Source: Clostridium ragsdalei P11
GTDB lineage: Bacteria; Bacillota; Clostridia; Clostridiales; Clostridiaceae
Direction: 5' to 3'
DNA length: 64,000 nucleotides
NCBI RefSeq assembly: GCF_001675165.1
Contig: NZ_LROS01000044.1
Location: 1 to 64,000, forward strand
Every line of letters starts with the position of its first letter. Position 1 is the stretch's first letter. The notes beneath the pieces were generated by a model that worked only from the letters and a program-made list of their open reading frames with translations, was not told the DNA's origin and did not search any database. Shown here piece by piece: positions 37,687 to 47,691 of this stretch. The position numbers were made by a program, and so were the translations under genes.

Positions 37687-38400
37687 TTAATTTTTTATAT
37701 ATTTTATTTCATCCTCATTCAAATATCTCCATTTTCCTTCTTCTAAATTTCCTACATTTATATTACCTATAGAAATTCTGGTCAAAGATATCACTGGATG
37801 GCCAATGGCATCACACATCTTTCTTATCTGTCTATTTTTCCCCTCATGTATCTTTATTCTAACTTTGGAATTATTCTTGCTCTTATTTACATTAAGTATA
37901 TTAAAATCTGCTTTGGCTGTTATATAGCCATCTATATTCACTCCATTTTTAAATTTATCTATATCTTCCTTTGAAGGGATTCCCTTTATAACTGCAACAT
38001 ATACTTTATTTTTCTCCATTTTAGGATGGGCTACTTTATTGTACACTTCTCCATCGTTAGTAAGTATAATGATACCAGAAGTGTTATAATCCAACCTACC
38101 TATTGGATATATTCTTTCTTTTACTTTGACAATATCTAAAATAGTATTTCTTCCGCGCTCATCCTTAACTGTAGAAACGTATCCTGTAGGTTTATTCAAT
38201 AGTATATATACTTTCTTATTTTCTTTTTCAATTTCTAGATCATCTACAGTAATTTTGTCTACCTTGTCATCAATTTTTGTTCCTAAGCTTTTAATAGTTT
38301 CTCCATTTACTTTAACTCTTCCCTGTAATATTATGCTTTCACATTTTCTTCTTGAAGCTATACCACAGTAAGCCATATATTTTTGTAATCTTTCCACCAT
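37687..38400 (-). CDS. RsuA/RluB-family rRNA pseudouridine synthase
   Basis: The 237-residue enzyme has an N-terminal S4 RNA-binding domain (LQKYMAYCGIASRRKCESII) and a catalytic domain with the aspartate motif GRLDYNTSGIIILTNDGE, the YVAVIKG strand and EGKNRQIRKMCDAIGH. It isomerises a uridine of 23S or 16S rRNA; RluB is the likeliest. The start is ATG 38398-38400 with GGTAGG eight bases upstream. In clostridia rluB often lies near cmk and ispH/rpsA, as here. Confidence 0.88.
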   Translation of the reverse strand: MVERLQKYMAYCGIASRRKCESIILQGRVKVNGETIKSLGTKIDDKVDKITVDDLEIEKENKKVYILLNKPTGYVSTVKDERGRNTILDIVKVKERIYPIGRLDYNTSGIIILTNDGEVYNKVAHPKMEKNKVYVAVIKGIPSKEDIDKFKNGVNIDGYITAKADFNILNVNKSKNNSKVRIKIHEGKNRQIRKMCDAIGHPVISLTRISIGNINVGNLEEGKWRYLNEDEIKYIKN

Positions 38401-38496
38401 AATTAACACCTACCTATAAGTTCTTCAATTCACAATTCACAGCTCACAATTAATGAAAATTTTTCTTCTAAAATAAGAAAATCAATTATATACAAT

Positions 38497-38538
38497 ATAA
38501 ATAATCCTCAATGACATTGCCATTAAGGATTATTTATA
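38497..38538 (-). terminator. Intrinsic terminator after the glycosyltransferase gene
   Basis: ATAAATAATCCTCAATGACA and its partner GCCATTAAGGATTATTTAT form a stem of about 16 bp with a T-rich side on the minus strand, touching the end of the glycosyltransferase gene. Confidence 0.75.
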
Positions 38539-39936
38539 TTATTCCATTTCTTGTATGCTTATTTGTCTTATATGTTTCGTGTGATTCCACTCTTTATTAT
38601 TCTTGTCCAATATACCCTGTATTGTTATAGGTATCCAAGTTAAGGTATAGATACCATATAAAAGATACCATATAAATACTTTAAAACAATTTTTACCACA
38701 TAGCAAAGATACACCTATTAAAAACACTAAGAGATATAATACATTTCCAATTAACATTTGAGAAAAAGTTGGAGATGTAAATACGTATGAAAGCACAATT
38801 ATATTTAAAGAATACAATGCAAATACAGAAAACATCTTTTTAGAAAGTTTGCTCTCCAAAAGCATTATTAAAGGAGTAAATAAAAACTGAAATATACTAA
38901 AAATTTTCCATTCAATCGATGTAAACAGCGAATTTATAACAAATATATTTAGGCCATGTGGATTGTTGTTTTGCAGTATAGTTAAGAGTGCTGAAACTCC
39001 AAGTAATAAGGTTACAAAAGGTTGTATTGTATATATTGCACAATCAAATGCTGTAAAGCTTCTATTTACAATAGATTTTTTTATAAGCTTAAAGAAAAAC
39101 CTAGAAGCAACATCAGTAAACCCCTGCATCCATCTTTTCCTTTGAGTCCAAGATTGTTTTAAGGTCAAAGGTTTTTCATCATAAACTATTGCATTATGAG
39201 CCCAACCAACTTTTTCGCCATTTAATACTAGTTTGCATGTAAATTCCAAATCTTCAGTCAAGCAGGTAGCACCCCAACCTAATTTTTTCAATATATCTGT
39301 TTTCATACAAAATCCAGTTCCACCTATTTGAGTTGACAATCCAAGATTTGATCTAGAAAGTTGAAAAAGTCTGTTTGTAGACCAGAAAGAAATTGAATAG
39401 GAACCTGTTATCCATGAATCATTTGGATTTTTGCTATCTATGTAACCTTGAACAACTTTATATCCTTTGCACAATTTGTAATTCATTTCAGTTAAAAAAT
39501 TTTTTGAAACTAAATTATCTGCATCAAAAATAGCTATGGCATCGTATTTACGATCCATTTTAAATATTTTGTTAAACATCCACTCAAGAGCATAACCTTT
39601 TCCCTTTTTATCAGGAACTTTTCTTTCGCATACATTAACACCGTATTTTTTTGATATAGATGCAGTATTGTCATCACAATTATCTGCAATGACAAAGATA
39701 TCATACATATTTTTAGGATAATCAATGTCTTTTAAACTTTCTATTATTTGTGCAATTACCATTTCTTCATTATGAGCTGCCACTAAAAGTGCAAAAGTAT
39801 TTTTAGGTGTGCATTTTTCAGCGCCATTATCCTTTTTTTTGTATAATCCAAATAGAGAAAGTATTAGATAGTAAGATGCAAGTATACAAACTAATATTTG
39901 GAAAACAAATGTAGAATTAAAAATAAACCCTTTCAT
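38539..39936 (-). CDS. Membrane glycosyltransferase, family 2
   Basis: The 465-residue protein starts with a membrane segment, then a GT-A domain (about 45-280) with VAAHNEEMVIAQIIESL, VIADNCDDNT, the metal-binding IAIFDADNLVS, the TEDLEFTCKL acceptor motif and QRKRWMQGF. Four or more C-terminal membrane helices follow. The D,D,D,Q(R)xRW pattern is that of processive beta-glycosyltransferases (cellulose synthase, hyaluronan synthase, N-acetylglucosaminyltransferase). Product unknown; no polysaccharide genes are adjacent. Two neighbouring ATG codons compete for AAGGA; I use the second, better spaced. Confidence 0.82.
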   Translation of the reverse strand: MKGFIFNSTFVFQILVCILASYYLILSLFGLYKKKDNGAEKCTPKNTFALLVAAHNEEMVIAQIIESLKDIDYPKNMYDIFVIADNCDDNTASISKKYGVNVCERKVPDKKGKGYALEWMFNKIFKMDRKYDAIAIFDADNLVSKNFLTEMNYKLCKGYKVVQGYIDSKNPNDSWITGSYSISFWSTNRLFQLSRSNLGLSTQIGGTGFCMKTDILKKLGWGATCLTEDLEFTCKLVLNGEKVGWAHNAIVYDEKPLTLKQSWTQRKRWMQGFTDVASRFFFKLIKKSIVNRSFTAFDCAIYTIQPFVTLLLGVSALLTILQNNNPHGLNIFVINSLFTSIEWKIFSIFQFLFTPLIMLLESKLSKKMFSVFALYSLNIIVLSYVFTSPTFSQMLIGNVLYLLVFLIGVSLLCGKNCFKVFIWYLLYGIYTLTWIPITIQGILDKNNKEWNHTKHIRQISIQEME

Positions 39937-40186
39937 CATAAAATCCTTCCTTAATATATTTACTCTATTATTTTATATAACGAATAAACATAATTATCGT
40001 ATATCATAATACCACAAATTTTTAGTCATACTGTATTTGTTGTAATATTCTGATTAATATATATATCCATACTATAAATTTTTTTAATAGTCAAGTGACT
40101 TTATATTACTAAAAAATATAATTTGCATATTTTCAACTATGTTATAATTATCGTGAAACATAGATATTTTAAGGGGTGATAAAATA

Positions 40187-40768
40187 ATGGAACATATAAT
40201 AAATTGTAAAGGTCTAAAATGTCCTCAACCAGTAATAAATACTAAAAAGTATTTTGATTCTATAGAAGAAGGAACTGCTACTGTTGTTGTGGACAATGAA
40301 GTCTCAAAAAATAATGTATGCAAGTTTGCTAAGAACAATAATTTTACTGCCAAAGTAGAACAAAAGGAAGATCTATTCTATATAACTATTAAAAAAGATG
40401 CTAGTAATTGTGAGTTATGTGAGTCTAGTCAACAAAAACTGACTATAGTTATATCAAATAATAAACTTGGACTTGGCGATGATGAACTTGGAACCACTTT
40501 AATGAAAAGTTATCTATATGCGCTGAGTGAAAGTAAATATATTCCAACTAACTTAATATTTTTAAATGGTGGTGTAAAACTAACAGTAGAAGGTTCCGAT
40601 TGCATTGACAATTTAAAAGTGCTCAATAAAAAAGGAGTAAATATATACAGCTGCGGAACTTGCCTTGATTTTTATGGTTTAAAAGAAAAATTATCTGTAG
40701 GTGAAATAACTAATATGTATGATATAGTTGAAAAAATGAATTCTTCAGACAAAACCATAAAGCTATAA
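40187..40768 (+). CDS. yedF: YedF-family protein (TusA-like + DsrE-like)
   Basis: The 193-residue two-domain protein has an N-terminal TusA/SirA-like domain with the CPxP motif in NCKGLKCPQPVINTKKYF (cysteine about residue 11) and a C-terminal DsrE-like domain with LGTTLMKSYLYALSE and the cysteine pair SCGTCLDFYGL. This form is annotated as selenium metabolism protein YedF because it co-occurs with selenophosphate synthase; its biochemical role is not proven. Strong AAGGGGTG site before ATG. No selenium genes are adjacent. A terminator follows. Confidence 0.85.
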   Translation: MEHIINCKGLKCPQPVINTKKYFDSIEEGTATVVVDNEVSKNNVCKFAKNNNFTAKVEQKEDLFYITIKKDASNCELCESSQQKLTIVISNNKLGLGDDELGTTLMKSYLYALSESKYIPTNLIFLNGGVKLTVEGSDCIDNLKVLNKKGVNIYSCGTCLDFYGLKEKLSVGEITNMYDIVEKMNSSDKTIKL

Positions 40769-40794
40769 TTTAAGCTTTTACATTCACCTGTTCA

Positions 40795-40838
40795 TCAGAT
40801 ATAACGAAAAGTTACCTATTTCTTTTCATTATATCTGA
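40795..40838 (+). terminator. Stem-loop terminator after yedF
   Basis: TCAGATATAACGAAAAG pairs with CTTTTCATTATATCTGA, with one mismatch, across a short loop. It is placed between converging yedF and the amidase gene. Confidence 0.65.
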
Positions 40839-40883
40839 TTGAATTACAACACGCAGTTTAAAAATTAATCAACTTATTAATTT

Positions 40884-41717
40884 TTAGTGTAAAAGAGTTA
40901 GGTCATATATATCTTTTCTTCTGTTTTTAATAATGGGTAAAGACTCTCTAACATCATTTATATAGTCTAAATCTAATTCAGATATTAGTATTCCCTCTTT
41001 TTCATCTAATATATCTGTTATTGTTCCCCAAGGATTTACTACAAGGGAATGTCCATAAGCTACATAAGAATAATTTATATCTCTAGCAGGTGATATTCCT
41101 GCTATATAAATTTGATTATCCACTGCCCTGCTTCTAAACAAAAGTTCCCAATGAGCTGGACCAGTAGTCATGTTAAAGGCTGCTGGAATAAATAGTATTT
41201 TAGCACCATTAAGAGCCATTAATCGTATGAGTTCAGGAAATCTTATGTCATAACAAATCGCTATACCTATCTTTCCCCATTTCGTATCTATTATTGTAAT
41301 TTTATTACCTGGAGTTAAAACTTTAGATTCTTTAAAAGTTATCTTATTTTTTATATCTATATCGAATAAATGCATTTTTCTATGTTTGCCGATTAAATTT
41401 CCGTCCTTATTGAATACAAAGGAAGTATTATAGACATTCCCCTTCTGGTCAAGTTCTGGTATAGAACCTCCTATTAAAAGTATCTTTTTTTCTCTTGATA
41501 CAGAGGAAAGCATTTTTAAGGTATCTCCATAACAATATTCTGCTTCTGCATATTCCCTAAAATTTTTGATGTCATAAGGACAGTTAAACATCTCAGGTAG
41601 AACTACTATATCTGCCCCTTTATCTGTAGCTTGTACTATCATGCTTTTTGCCTTTTCTATATTGCTTTTTTTAGAACAACTTAAAACTTTCATTTGGCAT
41701 AAACCTATCTTTACCAC
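40884..41717 (-). CDS. Carbon-nitrogen hydrolase (nitrilase superfamily, omega-amidase-like)
   Basis: The 277-residue amidase carries the catalytic triad in order: Glu in VVLPEMFNCPY, Lys in GKHRKMHLFDI and Cys in IAICYDIRFPEL. The HLFDIDI and GPAHWELLFRSRAVDNQ segments resemble Nit2/omega-amidases, which hydrolyse alpha-ketoglutaramate. GTG start with AGAGG upstream. It stands alone; the substrate is inferred from family likeness only. Confidence 0.85.
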   Translation of the reverse strand: MVKIGLCQMKVLSCSKKSNIEKAKSMIVQATDKGADIVVLPEMFNCPYDIKNFREYAEAEYCYGDTLKMLSSVSREKKILLIGGSIPELDQKGNVYNTSFVFNKDGNLIGKHRKMHLFDIDIKNKITFKESKVLTPGNKITIIDTKWGKIGIAICYDIRFPELIRLMALNGAKILFIPAAFNMTTGPAHWELLFRSRAVDNQIYIAGISPARDINYSYVAYGHSLVVNPWGTITDILDEKEGILISELDLDYINDVRESLPIIKNRRKDIYDLTLLH

Positions 41718-41896
41718 AAAAACACCTCTTAAAATTAAATCGTTTTATTTAATCGTTAAAACATATTATAGCCGTAAGTTGTATACTTTATATTATAACA
41801 TTAACTATAATTTATTACTCCAAACTATTTGAGTTTTCGTAAAAACTTCATAATTTAATAATATTTATTACTTTTAGAATTACTGTGAAAAATCTA

Positions 41897-41925
41897 TTGC
41901 TTAAAAATAGGTAAAATTATATAAT
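41897..41925 (+). promoter_or_regulatory. Sigma-A type promoter of tcdA
   Basis: TTGCTT, 17 bp, then a perfect TATAAT box, 38 bp before the start codon of tcdA. Good match in an otherwise gene-free stretch. Confidence 0.65.
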
Positions 41926-41963
41926 TTTTATGATATTAATATAGATAAGAGGGAGATTATTTA

Positions 41964-42719
41964 ATGAAACAACATTCACTTTCAAGGACTGAATTATTAA
42001 TTGGTAAAGAAGCTTTGGAAAAATTGAAGGACAGTACAGTGGTTATATTTGGATTAGGAGGCGTAGGTAGTTTTAGCCTTGAGGCTATAGCCAGAGCAGG
42101 TATAGGCCACATTGTAATTGTAGATGATGATACTGTTTGTTTAACAAATATAAATAGACAAATACAAGCTAATTTTCACACAATAGGTAAATATAAAGTA
42201 GATGTTTTAAGAGACAGGGTTTTAGATATAAACCCTAATTGTAAAATAGAAGCTTACAAAACCTTTGTAAAGGAAGACAATATAGATGAAATCATACCAG
42301 ATAAAACGGATTATGTAATAGATGCAGTGGATACCGTATCTTCGAAAATATCCTTAATAATGTGGTGTAAAAAACACAATGTTGATATAATAAGCTGCAT
42401 GGGTACTGGAAATAAATTAGACCCTACTAAATTTAAGATAGCTGATATATATGATACGAAAATATGCCCTTTAGCTAAAGTTATGAGGCATGAACTTAGA
42501 AAAAGAGGTATAGATAAGGTAAAAGTACTTTATTCAGAAGAAGTCCCTAGAAAACCCAAGATAGATGAGGTTGTAACTTGCAAAGAAGGATGTGTATGTG
42601 CAGGAGGATCTAGAAAATGCCTTGCCAAACGTCAGATACCGGCTAGTAATTCTTTTGTACCTCCTGTAGCAGGAATGATAATAGGCGGAGAGGTAATAAA
42701 AGATATAATAGATATCTAA
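41964..42719 (+). CDS. tcdA: tRNA threonylcarbamoyladenosine dehydratase TcdA
   Basis: This 251-residue E1/ThiF-fold enzyme cyclises t6A37 of tRNA to ct6A using ATP. The start HSLSRTELLIGKEAL is characteristic of TcdA/CsdL, followed by the nucleotide-binding FGLGGVGSFSLEAIARAG, DDDTVCLTNINRQ and DAVDTVSSKISLI. It lacks the C-terminal sulfur-carrier partner genes of thiamine or molybdopterin synthesis next door. AGAGGGAG precedes ATG, with a clear promoter upstream. Confidence 0.92.
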   Translation: MKQHSLSRTELLIGKEALEKLKDSTVVIFGLGGVGSFSLEAIARAGIGHIVIVDDDTVCLTNINRQIQANFHTIGKYKVDVLRDRVLDINPNCKIEAYKTFVKEDNIDEIIPDKTDYVIDAVDTVSSKISLIMWCKKHNVDIISCMGTGNKLDPTKFKIADIYDTKICPLAKVMRHELRKRGIDKVKVLYSEEVPRKPKIDEVVTCKEGCVCAGGSRKCLAKRQIPASNSFVPPVAGMIIGGEVIKDIIDI

Positions 42720-42727
42720 ACTCATAT

Positions 42728-42772
42728 AAAGATACAGGCTTTAATTACTTATATTTTAGTCTGTGTCTTTTT
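42728..42772. terminator. Imperfect stem-loop after tcdA
   Basis: AAAGATACAGGCT pairs imperfectly with AGTCTGTGTCTTT and is followed by TTTT. It lies between converging tcdA and mobA. Confidence 0.55.
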
Positions 42773-42793
42773 AATTTGTAAAGAAATATGGCA

Positions 42794-43396
42794 TTAATCT
42801 TGTGTATATTTACCATATATGTTGTCTAGATCGCTTTTGTAATTGAAATTGGTAAACATGCTTAGTGAATTATCATATTTTTCTTTTATAGTTTCTGGTA
42901 TATATTTTATATTAGTGCCTTCTATTATTTTTCTAATAGATAATCTTCCAGAATCTATACCCCGTTTGAAATAAGGTACAAGATCTTTAGAATAAAAAGA
43001 ATACAAGGGCTCTATATCTTTTCCATTGTGAGCCATTATAACATGAAATTTTTTTTCTTTTGTAAAATTCATCATGTATTTTATATATTCTAAATTTACA
43101 AAAGGCATATCACAGGCTATAAAAAATGTATATGGAGATGAAGAATAATTGAGTCCTGTAAATATTCCACCTGCGGGTCCATATTCCTTTTTTAAGTCTT
43201 CTAGTACAGTGTATTTTATATTTCCAAATTTATATTTGTTTTCAGCTACAAAAACTACTTCATCAAATATATTCTCCAACTTTTCTGCTGTTATTTCTAC
43301 TAGAAATTTATCTCCTATTTTTATTTTACTTTTGTCAAATCCCATCCTGCTACTTTTTCCACCACACAAAATTACTGCTGTATATTTTTCTTTCAA
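42794..43396 (-). CDS. mobA: Molybdenum cofactor guanylyltransferase
   Basis: The 200-residue MobA-like nucleotidyltransferase has the loop AVILCGGKSSRMGFDKSK that binds GTP, the segment EYGPAGGIFTGLNYS and the metal-site FFIACDMPFVN. It links GMP to molybdopterin for bis-MGD enzymes such as formate dehydrogenase. TTG start with GGAGGG upstream. No other moa/moe genes are near. Confidence 0.85.
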   Translation of the reverse strand: MKEKYTAVILCGGKSSRMGFDKSKIKIGDKFLVEITAEKLENIFDEVVFVAENKYKFGNIKYTVLEDLKKEYGPAGGIFTGLNYSSSPYTFFIACDMPFVNLEYIKYMMNFTKEKKFHVIMAHNGKDIEPLYSFYSKDLVPYFKRGIDSGRLSIRKIIEGTNIKYIPETIKEKYDNSLSMFTNFNYKSDLDNIYGKYTQD

Positions 43397-43638
43397 GTTT
43401 TTCCCTCCTAAGTGCGTTTTCTTTTATATTTTATCATTTATTTTTTGTAATATCTAGTTTGGTTTACATTTTTTTAATTTACATAATATTTATACTGTTA
43501 ACTAATTGTACTTATAAGACAAATATAAGATTTTACTAAAAAAATTCATTCATTTTTATCAAAAAAATATATACTATAAATATATATATGCTACTATATA
43601 TTTAAACTACAAAATTAGCTAGAAGGAGACTTTTTAAA

Positions 43639-44658
43639 ATGTTTGATTCTAATTACAAACCTATGGACAAAATACTATGGAAAGGTAGAGTTGATAGTGA
43701 AACTAATTTTGATGCCTTCAGATGGCATCAATGGATTAAGTGCATTGATTTAAGAAAAGATAATCTTTCTCCTTATACCGGTAAGCTGGGATTTGGTTTT
43801 ATTGGATTCTGCTGCGATGAAGGTGTAAGACGCAATAATGGAAGAACAGGTGCTTCAAAAGGCCCAGAAAGTATTAGAAAAGAAATGGCAAACCTTCCTT
43901 GTTTTTTTACAAAAGACGTTAATTTATTTGACTTTGGCAATATTATTTGTGATGATAATTCTCTAGAAGAAAGTCAAGATCTACTTTCAAAAGCAGTATC
44001 TAAAATATTAAGTTTAAATCTTTTTCCTATAATTCTAGGAGGAGGTCATGAAACTACTTTTGGAAATTACAAAGGAGTATTAAATAACTTAAGTAAACAT
44101 ACTAAAACTCCTGACATTGGTATTATAAATTTTGATGCTCATTTTGACCTTAGACCTTATGAAAAAGGTGCCAGTTCAGGAACAATGTTCAGACAAATTC
44201 ATGATCTCAATGCAGATAAGGGAATTGACTATTCCTATTTTTGCATGGGTATACAAAATCACAGTAACACTGTAGATCTTTTTAAAACAGCACATAAATT
44301 TGGAGTAAAATATGTACTAGCTAAAGATGTAACTAACGATACTGAGTGGAATACCTTAGATAAGCTGAATGACTTTATTAAAGAGCATGAGGACATTTAC
44401 ATAACAATATGCTCTGACGTATTTACTTCATCTTATGCACCTGGAGTAAGTGCTACCCAATCCCTGGGACTTGACCCAGAAAAAGTTTTAAAATTCTTAA
44501 AATACATATTAAAATCCAACAAAGTAGTAAGTTTTGACATATGTGAAGTTTCTCCTAGGTTTGACCAGGATAAAACTACGGCAAATTTAGCTGCTGTCAT
44601 AATATTTTCAGTAGTAAATACATTATCTACAATAAATAATCTATTTGTAGGTTATTAA
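43639..44658 (+). CDS. hutG: Formimidoylglutamase HutG (arginase family)
   Basis: This 339-residue ureohydrolase-fold enzyme hydrolyses N-formimidoyl-glutamate to glutamate and formamide in histidine degradation. The two-manganese site is seen in LGGGHETTFGNY, IINFDAHFDLRPYEKG and TICSDVFTSSYAPG. The N-terminal LWKGRVDSETNFDAFRWHQW is typical of HutG rather than agmatinase or arginase. A strong AGAAGGAG site precedes ATG. It is the leftmost gene of the histidine region and points the other way from hutH, hutI and hutU. Confidence 0.9.
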   Translation: MFDSNYKPMDKILWKGRVDSETNFDAFRWHQWIKCIDLRKDNLSPYTGKLGFGFIGFCCDEGVRRNNGRTGASKGPESIRKEMANLPCFFTKDVNLFDFGNIICDDNSLEESQDLLSKAVSKILSLNLFPIILGGGHETTFGNYKGVLNNLSKHTKTPDIGIINFDAHFDLRPYEKGASSGTMFRQIHDLNADKGIDYSYFCMGIQNHSNTVDLFKTAHKFGVKYVLAKDVTNDTEWNTLDKLNDFIKEHEDIYITICSDVFTSSYAPGVSATQSLGLDPEKVLKFLKYILKSNKVVSFDICEVSPRFDQDKTTANLAAVIIFSVVNTLSTINNLFVGY

Positions 44659-44695
44659 AAAATGTGTCCTGCTTTAAAAACAGGACACATTTTTT
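44657..44695. terminator. Bidirectional intrinsic terminator
   Basis: AAAAAATGTGTCCTG and CAGGACACATTTTTT form a perfect 15-bp stem with A/T tracts both ways between the converging hutG and chemoreceptor genes. Confidence 0.88.
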
Positions 44696-46688
44696 AAATT
44701 TTAAATTTTTTAACTATACTATTTAACTTTTCTGCTAATTGCTCTTCCCTTTCGGCTGTTGATACTATTTTCTCTATATGTGTAGAGGTTTCATCAATGT
44801 TTCCTCTTATTGTCTCTGCATTTTCAGAAGATTTAAATGCATTTTGTGCCATATTTTGTACTACATCATTCATTTGGCTTACAGTAGCATTTAATTCCTC
44901 TGACATAGACGCTACATCATAAGACATCTTATTTAAGAATTCAGCATCCTTGTAATACTTGTCTCCTGTATCTCTGAAAGCTTCTAATTGGGGATCTACA
45001 TTTTCGTGTATAAAATCTAGTATATCATTTCCGTTACCCGAGCAAGACTTAAAAGCTTCATATACCTTTGAAATAGTACCCTGAATAGCTACAACAGCCT
45101 GTGAGGACTGTTCTGCAAGTCTTCTTACCTCACCTGCTACTACTTCAAATCCTTTGCCCTTTTCCCCTGCTCTAGCTGCTTCTATAGCTGCATTTAATGC
45201 CAATAATTCTGTGTTTTCTGCTATACTTGCAATGGTATCTGCCATAACTTTTATATTTTCTACTACTTTGATGTCCTCAATTACTTTTAGCATTTTTTCT
45301 CGTTTTTCTTCATACATTTTTCTTGTTTTCTCTATGGATTCACCTGTTTTATTTCGTATATCCACAGCTGTATTTTGAATTTGTTCTGCACTACTATTTC
45401 CTTCTACAGCCCTTTCAGATAATTGGTTTACATTCCCACCTATTTCTTCTATAGAGGCACTGATTTCTTCTGATACTGCGCTTGTTTCCTGTATGCTGTC
45501 TACTATATTTTTCACTGCACTATTCATAGTTTCAGACTTTAAAGATAACTGCTCTGCAAGCTTAGTTAATTCCGTACTGGATTTATTTATATCATCCGAA
45601 TCACCCAGTATTTCTTTTATAAGTTGAACTAGCTCCTTATGCATTATATTAAAAGAATTTGATAGTTTTCCTATTTCATCTTTATAATTTAGCAGGTAAT
45701 TATATTTATCATCATAAGTCAAATCAAACTTAGATATTTTATCTGCCATCTTTGATAGAGACAATATAGGATCCCCTATTTTTTTACCAAAATATACAGA
45801 AACCATAAAAGCCGCAATTATACATAGGGCAATAATTATTATAAAGGATTTTACTAAACTTTGAAGTGCTTTAGTAAGTTCGGATACAGGTACTGAAAAT
45901 CCAACTGTCCAGCTGGTAGATGGTATTTGGGAAGTTACAAAATATTTTTCACCACCATCATAATCTTTTAACTTTACAAAATTATTACTTAAAATATTTT
46001 TAAATTGTCCATTCATGACATTATTCACATTTTCAAGTTTCTTTTCCTTAGGCTGAAAATCCTTGCTGGGGTGAATTATAAAATTATTATCATTATCTAT
46101 TAGAAATCCATAGCTATTATTTATTACCTTTGCTTTTTGAATGATGTTAGTAATTGTTTCCAAATTAATATCACAGGCTAAAACACCAACTATATTCCCA
46201 TTTTGAAATATAGGTCTAGCTATAGTTATAACCATTTTTTTTATATCCATATCTAAATAAGGAGAAGAATAGATTATTCCTTTTTTTTCTACAGCTTTCT
46301 TGTACCAGTCTCTCTGTGTACAATCATATCCAGCTGGAGGAACCCATCCACCGGCATCAATATTGCTTTTATCTGCAGCTCCTATATATATGTCTGTAGC
46401 AGATTTATTATCTTTTAATTTTTCCTGAAGATAACTGAGCTCACTACTTTTTTGTACAATACCTATATTTTCTACAGAGTCTCCAATTTCATTTACTATT
46501 TTTCCCTCGCCATCAAACCATTTATCAATTGACTCTGCATATTTGTCTGATGAAACTAAAATCTTATCTTTGGCTTGACTAGTAACAACTCGATAAGATA
46601 TGTAATATGTAACTGCAGACGATATCAATAAGCTAAAAATGCATATTAATGAAGCAAGCAATACTATTTTTGATTTAATACTTTTCAT
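44694..46688 (-). CDS. Methyl-accepting chemotaxis protein with amino-acid-type dCache domain
   Basis: The 664-residue receptor has a membrane helix (about 8-31), an extracellular dCache domain (about 35-270), a second helix (about 280-300), a HAMP region and a signalling domain with [21 protein letters not shown]. In the sensor, [12 protein letters not shown] (Tyr121, Arg126, Trp128, Tyr129), SSPYLD (Tyr144, Asp146) and ACDI (Asp173) match the pattern reported for amino-acid-binding dCache_1 domains. It sits inside the histidine-use cluster, so histidine or related amino acids are plausible ligands; that is inference. Start ATG with only a modest ribosome site. Confidence 0.88.
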   Translation of the reverse strand: MKSIKSKIVLLASLICIFSLLISSAVTYYISYRVVTSQAKDKILVSSDKYAESIDKWFDGEGKIVNEIGDSVENIGIVQKSSELSYLQEKLKDNKSATDIYIGAADKSNIDAGGWVPPAGYDCTQRDWYKKAVEKKGIIYSSPYLDMDIKKMVITIARPIFQNGNIVGVLACDINLETITNIIQKAKVINNSYGFLIDNDNNFIIHPSKDFQPKEKKLENVNNVMNGQFKNILSNNFVKLKDYDGGEKYFVTSQIPSTSWTVGFSVPVSELTKALQSLVKSFIIIIALCIIAAFMVSVYFGKKIGDPILSLSKMADKISKFDLTYDDKYNYLLNYKDEIGKLSNSFNIMHKELVQLIKEILGDSDDINKSSTELTKLAEQLSLKSETMNSAVKNIVDSIQETSAVSEEISASIEEIGGNVNQLSERAVEGNSSAEQIQNTAVDIRNKTGESIEKTRKMYEEKREKMLKVIEDIKVVENIKVMADTIASIAENTELLALNAAIEAARAGEKGKGFEVVAGEVRRLAEQSSQAVVAIQGTISKVYEAFKSCSGNGNDILDFIHENVDPQLEAFRDTGDKYYKDAEFLNKMSYDVASMSEELNATVSQMNDVVQNMAQNAFKSSENAETIRGNIDETSTHIEKIVSTAEREEQLAEKLNSIVKKFKI

Positions 46689-46759
46689 AAATATTCTCCT
46701 ATTTTGTTATATTTTTCTTAAATTATTATAGCTATCACAATAAAATGTACTAACTTAAA

Positions 46760-46802
46760 GCATATGAAAAGACACATTTTTAAAAAGTGCCTTTTCATAT
46801 GC
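46760..46802 (-). terminator. Stem-loop terminator after the cyclodeaminase gene
   Basis: GCATATGAAAAGACAC and GTGCCTTTTCATATGC form a stem with one mismatch around a short A/T loop. It lies downstream of the cyclodeaminase gene on the minus strand. Confidence 0.7.
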
Positions 46803-46845
46803 TAAATATTACTACATTACATCATAAATTGTTTTAAATTAAACT

Positions 46846-47484
46846 CTATTTTAATTTTTCCTCTATAATTTCCATAATTTCTTTCTTTTTATCAGTGCTC
46901 TTTTTCAACAGCTTGCTGCATTCATCCGTCATTTTTTTCTTATAAACTTCATCTTTGATGCCCTGAATATTTATCTTTACATTAAGTAGTGCTCCTTCTA
47001 TTGCCGTCTCCGTTAATGAAGCTGCAACACCAGCATCAGAAATTGCATTTTTATTTCCATAGTTTACTGCTATGGCTATATAGGAATATAATTTATAAGC
47101 ACTCTTTGCTACTTCAAAAGGTATATTTTGTGCATTTTCATTACCTTTTTTTATAGCTTCTTTTCTAAACTTTATTTCCTCTTCTGTTTTTTTAGGCATC
47201 TTGTATGCTTTCATCAAGGATAAAAAAGCATCTGTGTCTTTTTCCATAAAATTCAAGAAATCTTTTTTGCACAAGCTAACTTCCTCTAAGGAAGTATCAA
47301 TATTCTTTTTTATAGAATCATCGTATTCTAAATATTCCTTTTTACCTATAGTCAAATTAAAAACCATACTTGCTAGAGCACTAGCCATACTTGCTGAAAG
47401 AGCAGCAATGCTTCCCCCACCCGGTGCTGGTGAATTAGAACCTAACTCGTTTATAAAATCTTTTAATTTTAAATCTTGCAGCAT
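46846..47484 (-). CDS. Formimidoyl-/methenyl-THF cyclodeaminase-cyclohydrolase (FTCD_C/FchA family)
   Basis: The 212-residue, all-helical protein matches the cyclodeaminase half of FTCD: GSNSPAPGGGSIAALSASMA near the N-terminus with the conserved PGGGS, then NVPFEVAKSA-like QNIPFEVAKSAY and ISDAGVAASL. It would convert 5-formimidoyl-THF to methenyl-THF plus ammonia, or hydrolyse methenyl-THF as in FchA. Together with the formimidoyltransferase at 58141 it forms the THF route of histidine breakdown. GGAGG seven bases before ATG. Confidence 0.87.
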   Translation of the reverse strand: MLQDLKLKDFINELGSNSPAPGGGSIAALSASMASALASMVFNLTIGKKEYLEYDDSIKKNIDTSLEEVSLCKKDFLNFMEKDTDAFLSLMKAYKMPKKTEEEIKFRKEAIKKGNENAQNIPFEVAKSAYKLYSYIAIAVNYGNKNAISDAGVAASLTETAIEGALLNVKINIQGIKDEVYKKKMTDECSKLLKKSTDKKKEIMEIIEEKLK

Positions 47485-47595
47485 ATTTTTTCCTCCTAAG
47501 CAAAAAAATTTTTTAATATACTAGCAGTCGACTTTATCTTCCATCAAACACAATGTAAAATGTGCTTAAAATAAATTCAATTCATTATTTATTAT

Positions 47596-47635
47596 AAAAA
47601 GGCACATTTTCACTATTTATAAAATGTGCCTTTTA
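47596..47635 (-). terminator. Intrinsic terminator after the permease gene
   Basis: AAAAAGGCACATTTT pairs with AAAATGTGCCTTTT across a 10-base loop; on the minus strand a T run follows. Confidence 0.85.
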
Positions 47636-47691
47636 TAAATTATTTTAATTATATATTACAATCTTTTGTTTATACATTAAAAATCTATACC

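Noticed and set aside
38425-38460. Short CAATTCACAATTCACAG tandem-like repeat before the pseudouridine synthase gene, with a weaker likeness near 59185
   Set aside because: Such AATTCACA repeats are common in clostridial intergenic DNA. The array is too short to call a feature.
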